From Protopterus annectens (taxonomy: Eukaryota; Chordata; Ceratodontiformes; Protopteridae): a stretch of 64,000 nucleotides of DNA. The position numbers and the translations under genes were made by a program. The notes beneath the pieces were generated by a model. The model was not told the DNA's origin and searched no databases. It saw only the letters and a program-made list of their open reading frames with translations. The DNA lies in the NCBI RefSeq assembly GCF_019279795.1, contig NC_056735.1, positions 1,934,776,199-1,934,840,198 of the forward strand, given 5' to 3'. Shown piece after piece: positions 27,250 to 38,720 of this stretch; position 1 is the first letter of the stretch; the number at the start of each line of letters is the position of its first letter.

Positions 27250-28270
27250 CTGACTGAGTAGGTCAAGATTTTCAGTGGAGACCTGGGGAGAAACCTCCAA
27301 AGTATTACAAAAACATTTTAAGAACAATCATTTTACAATTGTAAAAAATAATACAGAATCATATACATTTTTAAAAATTACACAAAACTATCTATAATAT
27401 GAAACATTGTTTAAGGGATGGCACGATTTATATAACAATTATTAAATATTTAGAGAAATTTTAGCCAGTTTAGAGAAATTAAAGGTAAGTTAGTATAATA
27501 CAAACATAAATTACAATATGAAATGGGAGAAAAACAGGGTTATTGCATATTTAGATAGTCAGGGAAGAGAAATTAATTAAAGTAAGGAAGTGAATGAAGA
27601 AAGGGTAGTAAGGAGTTGAATGATATGAACAGGTACTTGTTCATATTTAGGAATATAGTTTATCCTGTGGTTGAGCAAGTACAGAGCCAGATTTTGGTTA
27701 AGAAGTATTTCAGAATGGTTTTAAAGGACTTTGTGGAGGTTATTGACCTGATGAATATAGGTGAGGAGTTCTAGTTCTTAGTGACAAGGTATGAGTACAG
27801 ACCATGCCAAGCAGACTTGATACATTTGTGGACAGACAGGAGCTGGTCACTGGATCAAAATAACCTGAGGGGAACATGGTTTTGTAGAATGGAATTGACA
27901 AGCAGATGAATGCCAAATAACATCATAAGTGGTAAGAAGCTCTGTATATGTTAATTGATGGGGTAGTTCTAACCAATATAGACTTTTTAGTGCTATATAG
28001 TGGTGGGTTCTGAATGCAGTATTTGCAGCAAAGTTTGCCACCTTATTATAGCATTGTTCAAGTTTTGCTTTTTGTGATGTCTGGAGGTTGGTAAGGATGG
28101 GAGTACCATATAGTTTTACATGGGGTGGTGAGGAAATTTTGGGATCTGCAAAGCGTTCCTAGATTTGATGAGTTTTTTTTAATGTAATTTTGTATATCCA
28201 GGTTAAATTTAAGATTATCATCCACTATCATCCCTAGTAATCTGATAAGTAACTTTAAATGTTGCATTAT
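27250..28270 (-). pseudogene. L2-type LINE 3' end
   Basis: Minus-strand pieces: LLGMIVDDNLKFNLDIQNYIKK (28,058-28,267), matching LLGITTDENLTFEQHTHNNIKK of the copy at 7.8 kb, then AKFAANTAFRTHHYIALKSLYWLELPHQLTYTELLTTY (27,847-28,050). The 3' untranslated end (27,265-27,300) is the reverse complement of the 'ctccccaggtctccactgaaaat' type sequence seen at 10,440. 5'-truncated and frameshifted. Confidence 0.75.
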
Positions 28271-28382
28271 TAAGAGTGAGGATTTTAATTTTTATTTATT
28301 TATTTTTTTGTGAGAGAGAGATTTGGGGAATGAGTTGTGAACTACAATGTCATGTTTAAGTGGCTGTAAAAACTTCCACCCT

Positions 28383-28640
28383 GGGATTCAGTAAACTCAG
28401 CGTAGGCTTCACACGAAGCCTACATGGAATTTACATGTGTGCATGGTGATGAGAGGGGAGCAGCAGCACTAATTACATATTCATGCCACACATTGCATTT
28501 AAACATAAATAAGCATAGTTTCATGGCTGGCAGTAGTGTTGCCAGGCAGGAATCCATGTAAAGCAACATCGATAGCAATCCTGATTACATCAGCTCACAG
28601 TCGGTTAGTGTGATTGCTCGGTATACTACAATGATCACCA
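28383..28640. mobile_element. Possible Harbinger-related non-autonomous element (left end only)
   Basis: Begins GGGATTCAGTAAACTCAGCG and contains GCGTAGGCTTC with an adjacent inverted GAAGCCTAC. The terminal region at 38,469 begins GGGATTCATGAAGC and repeats GCGTAGGC. The shared start and GCGTAGG words suggest a related element. No right end or target duplication was found. A poly-G run lies beyond it at 28,710-28,723. Confidence 0.35.
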
Positions 28641-28809
28641 GGACTTCATTTATAAGTTTTCATACTCTCAATATCTTAGTGCAAGACATCCTGACAAAGC
28701 TCAACATAATGGGGGGGGGGGGGGAATAACCCAGAAATAGTGACAGACATATTTGTATGTTTAAACTTAGAAATCTGCTAGAATAACTTGGTTTGTGTTG
28801 TTACATTTT

Positions 28810-31800
28810 ATGTTTTTTTTTATTTTTTTATTAATTTTGTCATTATAACAATAATCAAATGCATATACCCAATTTGATGACAGAAATAACAACTATATAG
28901 AGTATTTTCATTTGACCTGAATAGAATTAAATAATAAAAGAAAAGGCAATCTATGAGAGTTTGAGAACTATTAAGAAAAATATTATTTCTTCCTTTAAGA
29001 ATCAAATCTAGTTGGAAGTCATTTTTAATGTCTCAATTAATGATAAAAATGTTTTCCAGGGAGTATTACTCCATGGTCTTTGAGTGATTCTCAGGTCCTT
29101 AACCTTGACTTCCATCAAAGCTGTCTCTTCCAATATTCATAAAAATTCTTCAAATGTTGGTTCAGCAGAAGACTTCCATTTTCTTGTAATACATTTCCTT
29201 GCCACAGCTAATAAAGACCAGAGTGTGGATAGATCTTTGTTGTTCATTTCCATTTTGTCATTAACATTTAACAATATTAAAGATTTTGTTAGTACAAAAG
29301 AATATGAAAATGTAGCCTGGAGAAATGCACTTATTTATTCCCAGTATTTTTTAATTGTAGTACAATCATATAGCATGCGTATCCAGTTTGCCTCACATTT
29401 TTGTAAACATCTCCAACAGGTGACTTCTTTGCTTGAATTAAATAAGACTAATTTACTGGGAGTAAAAAACGATCTATGCAGACATTTCCATGTGTAAATC
29501 TTCCAAAATTGTGAATTGGAAGTTAATTTTTGTGGAATACAATAATTTGGTTTTGCTTTCCATTGACAAGGTTACTGTATGTCTTTTTGTGACAAAATTC
29601 CAATAATTTTGATGGATTTTGACTTTATAACTCAATAAAGTTTTATAAAGCTTTGATGTTATATTTAACCAGTTGTGGTTGTTGTAAATAATTTAAAACA
29701 TAAAATTTGTTAAGTTGGGGCTCATTTTAAACAAGGAATTATTAATTATTCTGCATAGATCCTGAACATAAGAAAGAACACTTTGTAGTATAAGCCAGTA
29801 ATTATTTGTAATGTCATATGATTTTAAAATATGTTGAACATCTAATACTTTCTGATTGTTTATACAGTATTGCCAACATATAACATTCTTTGTTTCCCAT
29901 TGAGTGAAATTATTTTTATGCATTTTGTTAATAACATTTTTTGTTGAAACAGATGGGAATAGAAATTCTATCCATAATTTTATGTATGTGTTGGTGTTTA
30001 CAAATTTCCTAAAGGAGTCATAAATATAATTTATGTAATTTAAGTTGGTAGGCTTTGTAAAGTTATATTGAATGTTAACACATAAAATATGCCATAACAT
30101 ATTATTTTGATAATTCAATATAAGATTTTTGGTTATATTATTTTTGTTTAAAAAAATAGTAGTATGGAGAGTCTTCCAATTGGAAGAAAATTTAGGATCA
30201 ACCCAGTTAATAATTGTTCTAAAATTCAATGCTTTGATGTAAGTCTCAAAATCTGGGAAGTTAATACCTCCCCTTATCCCAAGGTCTTATGTGATGGGTA
30301 AAAGCAATTCTATTTCTGCTAAGGCACCAGAGGAATTTTAGTAAAAGTGTGTTTATTTCTTTTAGAATTTGTTTATTTGGAGTCATAGGAATAGCTTGGG
30401 CTATTTATAAGATCTTTGGGAATAAAATTGTTTTTATTAGTTGTAATCTATCTTCAAATTTCAGATAAATTGAGTTCCATTTCACTATCTGGAGTTTTAT
30501 AGTGTTTATGATCTTTTCATAGTTTATAGCTAATGTTTCCCCTAAGTTTTCAGATAAGGTAATTCCCAGATAATTTATAGTAGAGACTTGTTTACCTATT
30601 GTATGATTAGCATTAAACATTAGAGAATAGTTCTTATTCAAAATCATATAATTAGACTTAGTTTTGTTAAAGTGAAGACCTGAGACTGGAATGGACTTTT
30701 TCCACTTCAATATCTAGTTCTTTTAAAGATATTTTTGAGGGAGATAAAATAAGAAGTACATCATCTGTAAATAACATAATCTCAGAGTTAAACTGGCCAT
30801 AGATATCTATGTCTTTTATTTCTGGATTAGAATGAAATATAGAAGCAAATAGTTCTATAGGTATAGCAAATGAAATAGAGGACATTGGGCATCCCTGTTT
30901 TGTGCCTTTAGTTATTACTATATCATCTGAGGTGAATGGGCCAAGTTTAACATATGCTAAATTATGTTTGTAAATATTTTTTATCAATGTAAAATTCAAA
31001 AAGTTCCAAAGCTTTACATAAATAGTCCCAATTTAATGTGTCAAAGGCCTTTTCAATATCCAAAGTAACTATGAGAGCTTCTTGCCTATCTCTGTTTAAT
31101 AAGTTTATAAGAGTCAGTATTCTTTGAATATTGTCATAAGTATGTCTATTATACATGAAACCAGTTTGATCTTCATTTATGATATGAATCAAGGATTTTT
31201 TTTAATTCTTTCGACAAATATAGACATAAACATTTTGTAATAATTGTTAAGGATTGAGATCGGCCTGTAAAAATTACATTGTTCGGGATCTTTATTTATT
31301 TTTTTTTATTATTGGTGTAATTAGAGAGAATCTCCATGAAGGAGGGATTTTGTTTTGATTTTTTACTTCAACTAAAGTTTTATGAAAAAGTGATGTGAAT
31401 GAGGATGGGAATATTTTATATAATTAATTTGTTACTCCATCAGTTCCTGGAGATTTATTACATTTACTTTCCTTAATTTTGTCAGTAACTTCCTTGTAAA
31501 AAATAGGTTTTTGAATGTCATCTTTTAGATTTTCTGGTATTTTCATTATTTTAGAAAAAGTTTCTCCTAAATTAGGAAAAATGATTTGTGGTTTCCCTAT
31601 TGTGTAATGTTCAGTATAGTGGAATTTAAAGGCATCTAAAATATCACTTACATCTGATACTTTATTATTCTTCCTACCCTCATGGGAAATTTTTATGATA
31701 TTATTCTCAATAGTTTGCCTTTTCACTTTCATTGCAAGATTAAGCAGATATTGTAGCGTATGAGTTTAGTTTTAGTCTTTCAATTGTTAAGTTAGTATTA

Positions 31801-33000
31801 TGGTTTAGAATTTCATTATACTTTTGATTTAAATCTTCAGTCACTTTTTTGTTGTGAGAAATGTTTGTTGAATCCTTATTGTTATTTTTTCTAATTTGTT
31901 CTTGTAAGTTATGTAATTCAGATTCCCATTCTTTTGATTTGTTTTTAAACCAGGTCAAAAGTTTGCCCTAGATATAAGCTTTCATAGTGTCCCAGCCCAT
32001 AATTATGTTCATTTCATCTGTGAGGTTAGTATCTAGGTAAAAATGCAATTCAGAATGCAACCGTGGTTTAAATTCTTTACATTTTGTGATATAGGCCATA
32101 ATCCTTGCCATGTATGTTAAACTCTTGTAGTCTACTTGTAGTTTTAAAATAAATGAGTTATGATCTGACTAGGGGCATGTAATAATGGAGAAGCTAGTTA
32201 ATTTCATCACTAGTTCTTGAGATATATAGATTTTATCTATTTTGGATTGAGTTTTAAATCTATGATCTTGGTGAGAGAATAATAATGAATTATTATCTTT
32301 TAGTGTATATGTATCAATTAGATTTAGATTTCCTGTCCATTTTTAAGTAACTCTGCTGCAGAAGTAAGACAAATGGATATTTCATTAGTAGTCTCAGAAT
32401 TATCTAGGATACAATTAAAATCAATAAATCCACACAAAGTGATGGGCAAGGACAAGCTCCTATGATGTAATAACACAAGACAATAAAAGCACACACTGTT
32501 TAGTCACGTGAATAAACAGTGTGTGCTTTTATGGTCTTGTGTTATTACATCGCAGAAGCTTGTCTGTGCCCATCACTTTGTGTGGATTTATTGGTGACTT
32601 TTGAGTGGTGGTATTCTCCTTGAGTTTTGAATGCAATTAAAATCACCACCTATTATTAAATTCCCTTTATAAACTCTATTTATGAGATCTATGTGTTTTT
32701 TAGCAGATCCTACCCCATGCCAGGAAACCAGTATAAATTTAATAGAGTACATATTCTATTTTTATACTTTGGGGTTTAATAACATTTTTCTTCCAGAGTA
32801 TTATAATTCCTTTATTTTTTTATATGAAGCATGGAATAAAATTAGATAATCATTTGGGTCCCAAGTGTAGTTGTCATTTGTTTTAAAGTGAGATTCTTGG
32901 AGAAATATCAATTGTGCTTTATTTAGTTTCAGATATCTAAGTAGATTTGATCTTTTCCTAGGATTATTTAATCCATTAATATTTAGTGATATCTGCATTG
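28810..33000 (-). pseudogene. L1/Tx1-type LINE ORF2 (antisense), inactive
   Basis: From 32,998 down: start MQISLNINGLNNPRKRSNLLRY and QLIFLQESHFK (endonuclease); GGDFN near 32,640, interrupted by a 210-bp insertion; linker with coiled segments (31,424-31,958); RT with NEDQTGFMYNRHTYDNIQRI, VTLDIEKAFDTLNWDYL, TKQGCPMSSISFAIPIELFA and FTDDVLLIL in place of the usual YADD box; then GGINFPDFETY and INWVDP (about 30,200-30,260); a C-terminal CWRC motif with TTIKKYWE near 29,390; and KWKSSAEPTFEEFL before an A-rich tail near 28,810. This domain order is that of L1/Tx1 LINEs, whose ORF2 reverse-transcribes the element's RNA at the nicked target. At least six breaks in the frame. Between ORF2 and ORF1 lies a CR1 insertion. 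Confidence 0.85.
32424..32633. mobile_element. 210-bp insertion with a hairpin and 12-bp target duplication
   Basis: The 12-mer CAATTAAAATCA stands on both sides (32,412-32,423 and 32,634-32,645). It belongs to the L1 endonuclease codons (GGDFN region), which read on across the insertion. The inserted part is a near-perfect palindrome of about 170 bp (AATAAATCCACACAAAGTG left; CACTTTGTGTGGATTTATT right, loop around GTCACGTG) plus a one-sided 40-bp tail (32,594-32,633). Non-coding. Class unclear: the hairpin resembles fold-back DNA elements, while the long TSD and one-sided tail would also fit retroposition of a hairpin RNA. Confidence 0.8.
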
Positions 33001-33236
33001 CTTACTATACTTATTTCCTTGTTTCACTAGAAAGAAAGTTACTGTTTGTCATTTTTGCATTTAAGTTACCTGTAAAACATTGCATTTAAGTTACCTGGCA
33101 CTTGCTCACTAAAGCAATTATATAAGTCAGCACTAAAAAATTAAAAGCACTACACCCTCACAAACTCCCCTTGAGTATCTTGTTCCCCATTGGCCCTTTG
33201 TTTCAATTATAAAGGAATTCCCAACACTATTCTAGC

Positions 33237-34211
33237 ATGTCCAAAGGTCAGTTGTCAATTTCCTCTCCGGTCCAGCTGGTGAATCTGGGAATTTTGAGGC
33301 AATGTTACAACTGCCTCATGTACACAGACAACCCTCTCCTCCTCCCAACAAATTCCAACACATGTGAGAGATGCAACCATATAGCCAAACTGGTGGCTAA
33401 GCTCTCTCAACTCAGTACTGGCGTAACCAGTCAGGAGGAGAAGGAAACCACACTCACTACAATTCCAGTCTCACATAGACCTACCACGACAGCAAACCAA
33501 ACACATAAACACACAAAAACATACTCGGAGGCTCTAAATAAAAATCTGCCTAAGCAGCAGAGACCTCCAAAGCAGACACCCAAGCAACCGCTACCCTAAA
33601 ACAAAACACGTGCAAAACATAGCTCACAAAGCCAGTGTGCCGAACAGTCACAGCCCTTAAGGCTAAACAACACACCTGATACACTTGTAATAGGTGACTC
33701 TATCGTCAGGCACACTGACGTCCCGCTCACCAGGCTGAACAAGGAGAAGGTCATGGTGAGCTGCCTGTCAGGCGCTAGGATCTGCCACATAAAACAAGCA
33801 CTCAGGTCACTCCAAGGCAAGTACAAATATGATTAAGTCATTGTCCATGCTGGTGTGAATGACCTGAGATGTACCTCCCTGGACTACATGAAAAGAGACA
33901 TAGAGGAGCTCTCTGAGCATGTAGCCCAGGCCGGTATGACCCTGACCTTGAGTAGCATCTTACCCTCACCAAGAATGATGCCACAATATGAAGACAAGAT
34001 GATCAATTTCAACAATTGGCTTAAGTATTGGTGTCATTCAAAGGAGATCCAATGCCTGTCAGCCTGGGATGACATGCTCGACAAGCCACGATGCTTCGCT
34101 AGGGACGGCTTGCACCTGTCACCCCTGGGCTTTCGGATATTGGCAAAGGCTCTTGCTACCCCCATAGTGCCTTTTTTAGGCAAGGCTCAAAAGACAAACC
34201 CACCTCCATAG
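33237..34211 (+). pseudogene. CR1 ORF1 with zinc-finger and SGNH esterase domains
   Basis: One frame runs from the ATG at 33,237 to 34,211 with two stop codons (33,597-33,599 and near 33,836). Residues 20-50 hold CYNC...CERC, a zinc-binding PHD-like N-terminus. Then comes a basic, Q/P/K-rich region. The second half is an SGNH/GDSL-type esterase: VIGDSIVRH (catalytic Ser block), VIVHAGVNDL (the GxND block, here with V before N) and DGLHLSPLGF (Asp-His dyad). CR1 LINEs are known for an ORF1 with PHD and esterase domains. It would act with the RNA in the element's ribonucleoprotein. ORF2 starts 30 bp after it in another frame. The two stops make this copy inactive. Confidence 0.85.
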
Positions 34212-34240
34212 GTATCACAAGGGATAAGAAACTAAGAGTA

Positions 34241-37037
34241 ATGCTACTCAACTCCAGAAGTCTAAGCCTCAAGATGCATGCACTCAAAACTCTCTTTAGC
34301 ATGGAGAACATCGATATCTGTGCAGTAACAGAAACCTGGTTCAAGGCTCCCGAGAGCACCCCAGCACTACCAGGTTATACCTCATACCACATTTTTCGGC
34401 CCCAAAACTTGGACCGAACAACAAAAGGAGGGAGAGTATCAATATTCGTCAAAGATACCCACACCTCCAGGTTGGTGGCACAGCACAAAGCATCAGAGAC
34501 TATCCTTGTGCAACTAACAGTGGGTAAAACTGCCTTCCAGTTTATAGCCTGCTACAGACCACCCTCCCAAACCCAGGAACTCCACTTGGCCTTCCTGAGA
34601 ACAGTGGAAAATATGAAGGTCTCTCCAAACACCATTATATTGGGCAACCTCAACTACCCAAACATAGACTGGGAGCATTACTCTAGCTCCAACACCCTAG
34701 CCCAAAGGTTCCTAGAATTTATAAACTCACATGCTATGGAACAACTTGTTACCACTCCCACAAGAGGGGAAAACATATTGGACCTGATCATCACCAACAT
34801 GGGGACTCTATGCTCCAGACCAGAAGTGTATCCCTCACTGGTAAGATCAGACCTTGAACGAATCTCACTGGATATTCACATCCCGACCCCACCCCCTGCC
34901 CAGAAAACCACAGTGAAAAACTTCTCTAAAGCAAATTTTACACTCCTCAAAACCGAGGTGGAATCCTTCAAAGCCCCCGGGCCTGTAGAAAATACTGTCC
35001 AGACTGCAGAATCCTTTATAAACGCATTCTATGAACACCTTCAGGAATGCATGGATCATGCAATCCCAAATAAAACCAAGACCCAATCCTCCAAAGGCAG
35101 ACGTCCTGTCTGGTGGACCCCAGCCATAAACAAACTATACAATAGAAGGAGGAAGCTACTACATGATAGAGCAAAATCCCAAAAAGGGAAGGCATCTCTG
35201 ATCAGTATTAGCAAAAAACTACAGGCACTCATAAAATCATCTAAGACCAGCTTTCAAGAGAAAAATTGCACAGGACACTAAGGATAATCACAAGGCTTTC
35301 TTTAGTTATGTTAGGAACCTGGGTGGGAATTCCCAGATATGCTCAGAATTTATCCAAAATGACAAAAAATACACCGAACCCACAGACATTGCCAACATCC
35401 TAGCTGACAGGTTCAGCGCAAACTCCCCCCCCCCCCCCACCAAAAGGGCAAATATCTATTCCAGCAGAGTGCTGCCCCCTGACATCTCAGATGCTAAGGT
35501 AAGAGCCGCCCTCTCCAAAGCAAAAAACACAGCATCAATGGGACCAGACGGTGTCCGGGGCTGCGTACTACATAAACTCCAAGAAGAGATAAACCCAAAC
35601 ATAAAACTACTGTTCAATCTCAGCCTTACTACAGGATATGTACCCAAAGAGTGGCGTATAGCAACAGTGGTCCCTCTCCACAAAGGTGGTGCCTCAACGG
35701 ATCCTGGAAACTATCGCCCCATAAGCCTGACTAGCTTGGTCTGCAAAGCAATGGAAAGGATCATCATGGACCTCATAAATAAAGATATTGGGGACCTACA
35801 GACATTGGATCCTACCCAGTTCGGCTTTGTTAAGGACAGATCCTGCCTCTTAAACCTGGTCTATTTCTTTGAAACAGTCACCAAGGCCATTGACGAGGGG
35901 AAGGTGGTCCACACAGCCTACCTGGACCTCGCAAAAGCCTTTGATACAATACCCCATTCGGGCATTATAGATAAGCTCACCAGCTTAAATATAAACCCTT
36001 ATGTCACTAGATGGGTTGCAAACTGGCTCAAGGACAGAACCCACATGGTTAGAATTGCTGGAGCCATGTCAGACTCCAAACCAGTTACAAGTGGCATCCC
36101 ACAAGGCTCAGTCCTGGGACGTCCCTTGTTCGGTATATATTTCTCGGAGGTACAGGCCAACATGGAAGGACTGTGGCTGACCAAGTTCGCAGATGACTGC
36201 AAACTGGGCGCCATAATTGGCTGTCCAGCTGGCAGAAGCATCCTCCAAAAGGGCCTCATAGAAACAGACAACTGGTGCCAGAGCCATGGCCTCAAGCTAA
36301 ACGCCAAAAAGTGTATAGTCATCCCCTTTGGCAAAAACAAAGTGTCCACAAATTACCACATAGGTGGTAATCCATTAAGTACAGAAGAAGTAATTAGGGA
36401 CCTGGGGACCCACGTTGATAGCAATCTCTCATTTGACAACCACGTGGCCAAAGTGGTTGGAAAAGCATTTCATATAGCCCACCTAATCATGAAGGGATTC
36501 ACATCTAGATCAGGGGAGGTCATCGTGCCTCTTTACTCATCCCTCATCAGGCCCATAATTGAGTACAATGCCCCTTTTGGGATGTACCTTACTAGACACC
36601 TGCAGCAACTGGAAAGACCCCAAAAGTACCTCACCAAGAGGATCAAAGGGCTCAAACAGATGCCATATGCTGCCCGGTTAAAGAAACTCCAGCTCTACTC
36701 AGTGGCATACCGCCTGCTCAGAGGTGATCTGTGCCTGACGTATAAAGCCATGTCCAGCCCAGAATTAATGGACATGCTGCACCTCAGAAAATCCAAATCC
36801 CATCGAGCTACACGCTTGAGAGACTTGAACCTCAACACTGAAATAAATAGGACATGCTGGAGGGACAAATTCATAACCCAGAGGCTCCCTTCACTCTGGA
36901 ATAAAATCCCAGTCCAGGTTAGACAGAGTCCCTCACTGACTCTCTCCAAGAGGAATCTTGATGAGTGGATGGGAGATCGTAGGTTTACCCCGGGTATCAC
37001 TTCTGTGTCACTGTTAGACAGAGGCACAGTATACTAA
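34241..37037 (+). pseudogene. CR1 ORF2: APE endonuclease and reverse transcriptase
   Basis: The endonuclease part (34,241-35,281) shows LLNSRSLSLKM at the start, ICAVTETWF (catalytic Glu), ACYRPPSQ, GNLNYPNIDW and SDLERISLDI. In active CR1 enzymes the last two are usually GDFNYP and SDH; here Asp and His are replaced. After a single frameshift at an A-run near 35,256-35,265 the frame stays open to 37,037 through RT: YRPISLTSLVCKAMERI, TQFGFVKDRS, AYLDLAKAFDTIPH, SGIPQGSVLG, KFADDCKLGA (catalytic FADD) and the C-terminal region ending LLDRGTVY. A poly-C run at 35,427-35,439 is in frame. Apart from the frameshift and the two active-site changes the ORF is nearly full length (about 930 codons). 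Confidence 0.9.
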
Positions 37038-37163
37038 CCTTGAAAAAGGGCATAGCAAAATTAATTTAAAATGGGTGGGGAAAGCCAAATACACTCTGGC
37101 TAGGCTTATAAATGCCCTAGGGGCAGATAGCGTAGTATGAACCTATGAACCTATGAACCTATG

Positions 37164-37662
37164 ATAGTAATGTTAATTCCATATTAGTGGAGGAGGTTTA
37201 AAGTTTATTAGTAAATAGACTATGTTAAAAGCCTTGGTGGTACAGCGGTAGCATTGTTGCTTCACAGCAAGAGGTTCTCATGTTCGATTCTCGGCTGGAG
37301 TGCCTTCTGTGTGGCGTTTGCATGTCATCCCTGTGGTCGAGTGGCCTCCAAAAGACATGCGTGAATCGGCGTGCCTTCGTTGAAGGGTGGGCATCAGGCT
37401 GGCAACTTGACACTATAAAAATCGACTGCCAATCATTAGCGGACTGGAGTTCTGCTGTGGCGACCCCTAACCGGGAAAAGCTGAAAAGACAAACAAGTAA
37501 ATAGACTATGTTCAATTTCGTATTATAGTCCCTGGTTACAGAAAGTGTTTTGCCTAATCCATGTACTCTAGTTGGATTGACTTTTCTTAATGAGAGCAAG
37601 GAGTTAAATCCACATTCAGGCCAATTAAAATTATAAATGAAAAATTCAAAATCAGTAAACAA
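37164..37662 (-). pseudogene. L1/Tx1-type LINE, putative ORF1 C-terminal part, split by a SINE
   Basis: On minus, a frame from 37,662 reads FEFFIYNFNWPECGFNSLL, then KVNPTRVHGLGKTLSVTRDY. If the SINE (37,227-37,495) and one target-duplication copy are removed, it continues for about 15 codons to a stop near 37,174. It lies upstream of the antisense L1 ORF2, where ORF1 is expected. I do not recognise an ORF1 domain with certainty, and the stretch to 37,980 is only possibly part of it. Confidence 0.4.
37227..37495 (+). mobile_element. tRNA-derived SINE (V-SINE/HE1-like) with 17-bp TSD
   Basis: The head (37,231-37,300) is tRNA-like: TGGTACAGCGGTAGC fits an A box and GTTCGATTCTC fits a B box, so RNA polymerase III could once have read it. 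The body has TGTGTGGCGTTTGCATGTC, CCTCCAAAAGACATGCG and the terminal GCTGTGGCGACCCCTAACC...AAAAGCTGAAAAGAC, wording I know from fish SINEs of the HE1/V-SINE group. The direct repeat AGTAAATAGACTATGTT flanks it perfectly (37,210-37,226 and 37,496-37,512). It sits in the antisense L1 remnant. No protein is encoded. Confidence 0.9.
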
Positions 37663-38027
37663 GAATTAAAAAAAAAAAAACACAATAACCATGGAGTGGT
37701 AAACATTCCTAATCTGATAGACAAGATTTGTTCTATCAGGTTATATCCCATACCTAGCCACAAAGAAAAATGGAATTACCCTTCTTTTGGACTCCATTTA
37801 TTGTCTCTGGAGATATTAATTTGTATATGTGTTTTAATGTGGATAAGAGTGAATATGATAAATAATTTAGACAAGTATAACAACGTAGTATGTATTAATT
37901 GTAAATTTCAGACTGAGAGATTTATTTCTAGAATAAGATCAGTCTTAAAATGTAAAAGGGAAAAATAAAGTTGGTCTGATTATAACTTATTGATTAAGCC
38001 TATTATATTTAGCAGAGAGTAGTAATG

Positions 38028-38028
<1 letters not shown>
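37513..38028. other. 5' part of antisense L1 or flank, unassigned
   Basis: AT-rich. Down to 37,662 it is the putative L1 ORF1 frame. From 37,663 to about 37,980 no domain is recognisable. An A-run lies at 37,669-37,680. Confidence 0.35.

Positions 38029-38076
<48 letters not shown>
38029..38076. repeat. (TA)n microsatellite
   Basis: About 24 TA units. Confidence 0.95.
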
Positions 38077-38081
<5 letters not shown>

Positions 38082-38468
38082 GTAGATCTCAAGTATCAAG
38101 ATGATTATTCTTTAGAACCCCAATTTTTAGATTAAAACAAGAAAATAATAATACATCACTATTATGTCATAAAGTAGTAAAATGACTGTAACAGATAATG
38201 TGCTAAAACAATTAACTATATTAATAGTTATGTAACAAACTTCAGTAACTCTGTACGAGAATGAGAAATATAAATAGTGAAAAGAAACTTTATAAGGTTA
38301 AACTGTTGGTAAATAAATGCAAGTACATATTCATTTATATGTGTTATTTATCCAAAAGGCAAAAAATGAACAATTGTGGTGGCTTGAAAAACTTTAGCTC
38401 TTCAAAACAGCTCTCGTCCAAGTTAAGATACTTGGATTATAAAAACAATAGAATGAAATAGTTATTCC
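38077..38468. other. No recognisable feature
   Basis: AT-rich sequence up to a sharp composition change at about 38,469. Confidence 0.4.
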
Positions 38469-38720
38469 CCGGGATTCATGAAGCTTGCGCCAGGCGCAGG
38501 CATAGCGTAGGCGGTATAATGCCAAATATGGCCGTCGAGCGATTCAGGTACGATCCAATTCCACGTGCACTACCGGCGTACGCCAGAACTGCTCAGCCCC
38601 TGGCGTAGGTATGCTAATCACCCCATGTGCAGTGTTGCACCATGCAAATGAAGGCATATAGCGATTCATGAAGTGGTGCAGGCGTAGCGTAAGCCCACGG
38701 AAATGTAAACCAAAAAACAC
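38469..38720. promoter_or_regulatory. Probable Harbinger left terminus with subterminal repeats
   Basis: At CCCCGGGATTCATGAAGC the AT-rich flank ends and CpG-rich text begins. GATTCATGAAG occurs at the start and again near 38,663. Variants of GGC(A/G)TAG(C)GTA(A/G)G(C/G) occur near 38,499, 38,603 and 38,691. Repeated short words near the tip are usual for transposase binding sites. The transposase gene follows in the same direction. A right-hand terminus was not found in the window, and the exact first base is uncertain. Confidence 0.4.

Larger units (their letters stand above)
33150..37163 (+). mobile_element. Nearly full-length CR1 LINE
   Basis: Includes a short leader (start not sharply defined, about 33,130-33,200), ORF1, ORF2, a short 3' untranslated part and a tail of ATGAACCT units (37,139-37,163). 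It was inserted into the spacer between ORF1 and ORF2 of an antisense L1/Tx1 element. It is the best copy in the window and was used here to recognise other CR1 pieces. I could not see a clear target duplication, which is common for CR1. Confidence 0.85.

Noticed and set aside
29084..29497. 137-codon plus frame
   Set aside because: It is the opposite strand of the L1/Tx1 ORF2 C-terminal region (CWRC motif on minus).
37231..37300. Functional tRNA gene
   Set aside because: tRNA-like boxes are present, but the body and the 17-bp duplication show that it is the head of a SINE.
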